Shown piece by piece: positions 60,756-64,000 of a DNA stretch of 64,000 bases. This DNA comes from Phycisphaerales bacterium (GTDB taxonomy: Bacteria; Planctomycetota; Phycisphaerae; UBA1845; UTPLA1), in the NCBI GenBank assembly GCA_022360095.1, contig JAKSDK010000356.1, positions 53,367 through 117,366 of the forward strand. Direction: 5' to 3'. The translations under genes were made by a program, and so were the position numbers. Numbering within the stretch: position 1 is the first letter of the stretch; every line of letters begins with the position of its first letter. The notes under the pieces are model-generated. The model saw nothing but the letters and a program-made list of their open reading frames with translations. It was not told the origin of the DNA and ran no database searches.

Positions 60756-61115
60756 ATGTTCGCATTCGAGAAACTAACCGTATACCAGAAATCAGTCGAT
60801 TTCGCCGACCAAGTCGCATCGCTGACAGAGCAATTCCCGCGGGGCTACGGTTTTCTTGTTGACCAGTTGAACCGTGCATCCCTATCGGTCGCCGCCAACA
60901 TTGCCGAAGGCAACGGCCGATTCACAAAACCGGACCGGCGCAACTTCTTCGGGATCGCACGTGGCTCCGTTCAGGAATGCGTGCCCCTGCTCGAATTCGC
61001 CGAGAGACGTTCACTTATCACGCACGACCGACACGGTCAACTGAAAGCCGACTTGGAGGCGATCGCTAAGATGCTCTCCGGGCTGATCAACGGCCTGGAC
61101 AAACGATCGACATAA
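60756..61115 (+). CDS. Four-helix-bundle protein (23S rRNA intervening-sequence family)
   Basis: A 119-residue protein. The opening 'FEKLTVYQKSVDFADQVASL', 'FPRGYGFLVDQLNRASLSVAANIAEGNGR' and 'FFGIARGSVQECVPLLEFAERRSLI' are the family signature of IVS/S23 four-helix-bundle proteins. These were first found inside 23S rRNA intervening sequences and occur as scattered single copies in many genomes. Their function is unclear. This copy sits beside a tRNA with inverted repeats immediately 5'. The start is ATG 60756; the polypyrimidine repeat occupies the ribosome-site position, so translation start signals are weak. Confidence 0.9.
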   Translation: MFAFEKLTVYQKSVDFADQVASLTEQFPRGYGFLVDQLNRASLSVAANIAEGNGRFTKPDRRNFFGIARGSVQECVPLLEFAERRSLITHDRHGQLKADLEAIAKMLSGLINGLDKRST

Positions 61116-61272
61116 TTAAGTCAGAGTCTGAAAACAACGATTCAAGACGACGAAGCGATGTCAAAAACGCGGATTCCAGCCAGGAAAAGTTCAACTGGTG
61201 TCCAGTCGCCCCGAGTTAAACAAATCATGTCGAATGCTTGATTTAGCGTACGCTTTTGGGGCACCACTCATA

Positions 61273-62388
61273 TCACGGGGCGACCAGCCCAAACGACGGT
61301 CTCGAGTCGATTCCGGCATCAATCGTGCGGCGTGTGGGATGACTTCCGTCCACGTCCATGACATAGATCTCAGGATTACCGTCGCGGCCCGACGAGAATG
61401 CGATTTGGCTGCCGTCCGGGCTGAACGTCGGGCTGCCATCGCTGGACGCATCGATCGTGAGCCGTGTCTGCTCAGTGCCGTCAACGTTCATGATGTAAAT
61501 CTCGAAGTTACCATCACGACGGGACGTGAAAGCGATCTTGCTGCCGTCCGGGCTAAATGCCGGGTCATCATCGGATTCAGGATCGTCGGTGAGCCGGGTC
61601 GGGTTGGAGCCGTCGGCATTCATAATGTAGATATCCTTGTTGCCACCGTCGCGATCGGATTGAAAAGCGATCTTGCTACCGTCCGGGCTGAATACGGGAT
61701 CTTCGTCTGTTGCCCCGTTGTTGGTCAGATTAACCAGTCCGGTTCCGTCCACGTTCATCATCCAGATTTCATCATTACCATTCCGAAAGGAGCGGAATGC
61801 GATCTTCGTGCCGTCAGGGCTGAATACCGGTGTTCCGTTGGTATCTCCCTCCTCTGTGAGAACAGTTTGTCCGGTGCCGTCGAGATTCATGACGTAGATC
61901 CCGGATTTGCCGTCACGGTTCGAACCGAACGCGAGCTGGTTGCCATCCGGGCTGAACGCCGGAGCCGCATCTGAACCCCCGTTGATCGTCAGGTTGACCG
62001 GATTGCCGCCGTCTTCGTCCATCACGAAAATCTCGAAATCGCCATCGCGATTGGAATGAAAGGCGATCTTCAGCGTTTCGCATGCATCGCCCACACCGTC
62101 ATCGTCGAGATCCGTCTGATCTGCATTGGCCACCGTGAGGCAGTTGTCGCAGGCATCGCCCACCCCGTCACCATCGCCATCCGCCTGATCGGCGTTGGCC
62201 ACGGCGGGACAGTTGTCACAAACGTCCCCCAGTCCGTCGTCATCGCTGTCTGTCTGATCCGAATTCGCCACCATCGGGCAGTTGTCGGAATCGTCCAGGA
62301 CCTCGCTTATGTCTGTCTCGCAGCCGGAAAAAACAATCAACGTCGCGACTAGAAGAAAGGCGAGCAAGTTGAACCGCTTGAAAAACAT
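61273..62388 (-). CDS. PD40/TolB-like propeller lipoprotein, copy 1
   Basis: A 371-residue lipoprotein starting at ATG 62388 (GGAG eight bases upstream). Signal '[16 protein letters not shown]' has the lipobox FSGC. Then come three thrombospondin type 3-like repeats ('[21 protein letters not shown]' and two similar) that bind calcium. From about residue 105 to the end are six PD40 units of the kind '[22 protein letters not shown]', forming a six-bladed propeller. TolB-type propellers bind other envelope proteins. It is part of a tandem set of three. Confidence 0.9.
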   Translation of the reverse strand: MFFKRFNLLAFLLVATLIVFSGCETDISEVLDDSDNCPMVANSDQTDSDDDGLGDVCDNCPAVANADQADGDGDGVGDACDNCLTVANADQTDLDDDGVGDACETLKIAFHSNRDGDFEIFVMDEDGGNPVNLTINGGSDAAPAFSPDGNQLAFGSNRDGKSGIYVMNLDGTGQTVLTEEGDTNGTPVFSPDGTKIAFRSFRNGNDEIWMMNVDGTGLVNLTNNGATDEDPVFSPDGSKIAFQSDRDGGNKDIYIMNADGSNPTRLTDDPESDDDPAFSPDGSKIAFTSRRDGNFEIYIMNVDGTEQTRLTIDASSDGSPTFSPDGSQIAFSSGRDGNPEIYVMDVDGSHPTRRTIDAGIDSRPSFGLVAP

Positions 62389-62500
62389 GACAAATTCTCC
62401 ATCCAGTCCGCAATACGTTTTGGGTTGAAGCACCCTGCTGCATCCGCTTAGGTCACAAGCGTTTTTTTGCAGAAATTGCTCACGCCCTTTTGCCCAAATG
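62389..62500 (-). repeat. Conserved leader shared with the copy-2 gene
   Basis: About 110 bases upstream of copy 1 are strongly similar to 63633-63745, upstream of copy 2. Both include 'CTCCATCCAGTCCGC' and 'TACGTTTTGGGTTG'. It was duplicated together with the gene and may hold the promoter. Confidence 0.7.
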
Positions 62501-62519
62501 AACCATCGGGCCGAACTCA

Positions 62520-63632
62520 TTACGGCGACACCAAGCCGAAGGCTGGAGATGAATCGCTGGCGGCCTCGATGGTGAGGCGGGTCGGATTCGAGCCGTCGGC
62601 GCTCATGACGTAGATCTCCTCGTTGCCGTCGCGGTCGGACCGGAATGTGATCTTGCTTCCGTCCGGGCTAAACGCCGGAGCATCGTCGGATGCCGCGTCG
62701 TTGGTGAGATTGATGGGGTCCGTGCCGTCGACATTCATGACGTAAATCTCATTGTTGCCATCGCGGTCGGATAGGAATGCGATTTTACTTCCGTCCGGGC
62801 TGAACGCCGGATTGCGGTTGCCGGCACCATCCATGGTGAGTTTCGCGACCCCCGTGCCGTCGGCGTTCATGATGTAAATATCGTGGGCCCCGTCGCGGAA
62901 GGATCGAAATGCGATCTTGCTGCCATCCGGACTGAACGTCGGAGAGCTGTCAGACGCCGCGTTGTTGGTGAGATTGATGACTCCCGTACCGTCGGCGTTC
63001 ATGACGTAAATTTCATTGTTGCCGTCGCGCCCGGACGTAAATGCGATCTTGCTTCCGTCCGAGCTATACGTGGGTTGTGAATCGGTGGCCGCATTGATGG
63101 TGAGATTGAGTTGCCCCGTGCCGTCGGCGTTCATGACGTAGATCTCAAGGTTGCCGTCGCGCTCGGACGTGAATGCGATTTTGCTTCCCTCCGGACTGAA
63201 AACAGGGAAAAAATCGTCGGCTGCTTCGATCGTGATGCGGGACGGATCCGTGCCGTCGGCGTTCATGATATAGATCTCAGAGTTTCCATCACGAAGAGTG
63301 TGGAAGGCGATCTTCATCGTTTCGCACGCATCGCCCACCCCGTCATCGTCGAGATCCGTCTGATCTGCATTGGCCACCGTGAGGCAGTTGTCGCAGGCAT
63401 CGCCCACCCCGTCACCATCGCCATCCGCCTGATCGGCGTTGGCCACGGCAGGACAGTTGTCACAAACGTCACCTAGTCCGTCATCATCGCTGTCCGTTTG
63501 ATCCGAGTTCGCCACCGTCGGGCAATTGTCGGAATCGTCAAGGACTTCGCTCATATCCGTGTCGCAGCCGATCAAGACACTCAACGTCACGGCCAGAAAG
63601 GAGGTACTCGATTTGAACCGTCTGAAAATCAT
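62520..63632 (-). CDS. PD40/TolB-like propeller lipoprotein, copy 2
   Basis: A 370-residue lipoprotein starting at ATG 63632 (GGAG eight bases upstream). Lipobox LIGC after '[12 protein letters not shown]'. It has the same calcium-binding triplet as copy 1, nearly identical in sequence ('[21 protein letters not shown]'), followed by six PD40 blades such as '[22 protein letters not shown]'. The blades have diverged from copy 1 more than the N-terminal calcium repeats. Confidence 0.92.
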   Translation of the reverse strand: MIFRRFKSSTSFLAVTLSVLIGCDTDMSEVLDDSDNCPTVANSDQTDSDDDGLGDVCDNCPAVANADQADGDGDGVGDACDNCLTVANADQTDLDDDGVGDACETMKIAFHTLRDGNSEIYIMNADGTDPSRITIEAADDFFPVFSPEGSKIAFTSERDGNLEIYVMNADGTGQLNLTINAATDSQPTYSSDGSKIAFTSGRDGNNEIYVMNADGTGVINLTNNAASDSSPTFSPDGSKIAFRSFRDGAHDIYIMNADGTGVAKLTMDGAGNRNPAFSPDGSKIAFLSDRDGNNEIYVMNVDGTDPINLTNDAASDDAPAFSPDGSKITFRSDRDGNEEIYVMSADGSNPTRLTIEAASDSSPAFGLVSP

Positions 63633-63745
63633 GACAAACTCTCCATCCAGTCCGCGGTACGTTTTGGGTTGGAGCACCCTGCTTCAACCGCTTAAGTACA
63701 AGCGTTCTTCTGCAGAAATCACTCACGCTCTTTTAAGCAAAACGA
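63633..63745 (-). repeat. Conserved leader shared with the copy-1 gene
   Basis: Counterpart of 62389-62500; see that entry. It lies upstream of copy 2 and downstream of copy 3's stop, so the tandem unit is gene plus leader. Confidence 0.7.
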
Positions 63746-63751
63746 AATCAT

Positions 63752-64000
63752 TTACGGCACGACCAAACCGAAGGTTGGAAGTGCATCGCTGTCGGCCTCG
63801 ATGGTAAGCCTGGACGGATCCGTACCGTCGGCGTTCATGACGTAGATCTCAAAGTTGCCGTCGCGGTCGGAATGAAACGCGATCTTGCTTCCATCCGGAC
63901 TGAACACCGGAGAGCCGTCAGACGCCGCGTTGTTGGTGAGATTGATCGGGTCCGTTCCGTCGACGTTCATGACGTAAATCTCATGGTCACCGTCGCGGTC
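63752..64000 (-). CDS. PD40 propeller lipoprotein, copy 3 (C-terminal fragment, cut by window edge)
   Basis: The last 82 codons of a third paralogue: two to three PD40 units ('[20 protein letters not shown]', '[20 protein letters not shown]') ending 'TFGLVVP', as in copies 1 and 2 ('FGLVAP', 'FGLVSP'). The frame runs out of the window at 64000, so its start and signal peptide lie beyond. Confidence 0.9.
   Translation of the reverse strand, partial: DRDGDHEIYVMNVDGTDPINLTNNAASDGSPVFSPDGSKIAFHSDRDGNFEIYVMNADGTDPSRLTIEADSDALPTFGLVVP

Overview
The window looks like a chromosomal stretch of a planctomycete (Planctomycetota, possibly Phycisphaerae-like). The base composition is moderately GC-rich. 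The lineage call rests on family content: a HYExAFE-type protein, a planctomycete-type ECF sigma factor next to a TPR-bearing Ser/Thr kinase, a CPEC-type zinc-ribbon membrane protein, a PEP-CTERM protein, and large secreted propeller or beta-helix proteins ending in dockerin-like Asn/Asp-rich modules. This is inference from gene families; no rRNA is present to confirm it.

Layout. 0-6.8 kb holds small or poorly known genes: a secreted protein, a DUF2062 membrane protein, a winged-helix regulator, a ferritin-like protein, three tiny anchored proteins, a HYExAFE protein and a lipoprotein. Two nearly identical AT-rich palindromes lie just upstream of the regulator and of the HYExAFE gene. 6.8-15.2 kb is one tight plus-strand operon (rsmD, cca, a URO-D-like gene, ubiD, a zinc-ribbon gene, ubiE/menG, a TPR membrane protein, ubiX), probably combining tRNA/rRNA maturation with late quinone synthesis. 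The ubiD gene carries an in-frame array of short DNA repeats. 15.2-26.8 kb is a complete minus-strand Tad/Flp pilus locus, read from a 57-residue Flp pilin through prepilin peptidase, TadE, CpaB, secretin, a VWA-containing TadG-like protein, TadZ, TadA, TadB and TadC.

27.5-31.8 kb has a PEP-CTERM protein, a kinase-TPR protein and its ECF sigma factor. 32-47.2 kb is a surface-polysaccharide region: a PDZ protein, three GT4 and two GT2 glycosyltransferases, a GT-A-like protein, methyltransferases (one a double-domain FkbM fusion), a Wzx-like flippase, a TPR membrane protein and a DUF2304 partner. 47.2-49.5 kb has an orphan ThsB-like TIR gene bracketed by a 24-bp direct repeat, a thioredoxin/MsrA-like secreted protein and a DUF309 protein. 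49.5-57 kb carries a large FG-GAP/dockerin protein and a signalling group (REC-GGDEF-HD, a response regulator, a PAS histidine kinase). 57-64 kb is patchy: a beta-helix gene lacking its 5' part, a dockerin-tail remnant, a MORN-like protein, an isolated sdhB, tRNA-Pro(CGG), a 23S-IVS-type four-helix-bundle gene next to inverted repeats, and at least three tandem PD40-propeller lipoproteins, the last cut by the window edge.

No transposase, integrase, rRNA or CRISPR array was seen. The least explained items are the repeat-bounded TIR gene, the repeat array inside ubiD, the paired AT palindromes and the thioredoxin/MsrA-like fusion.
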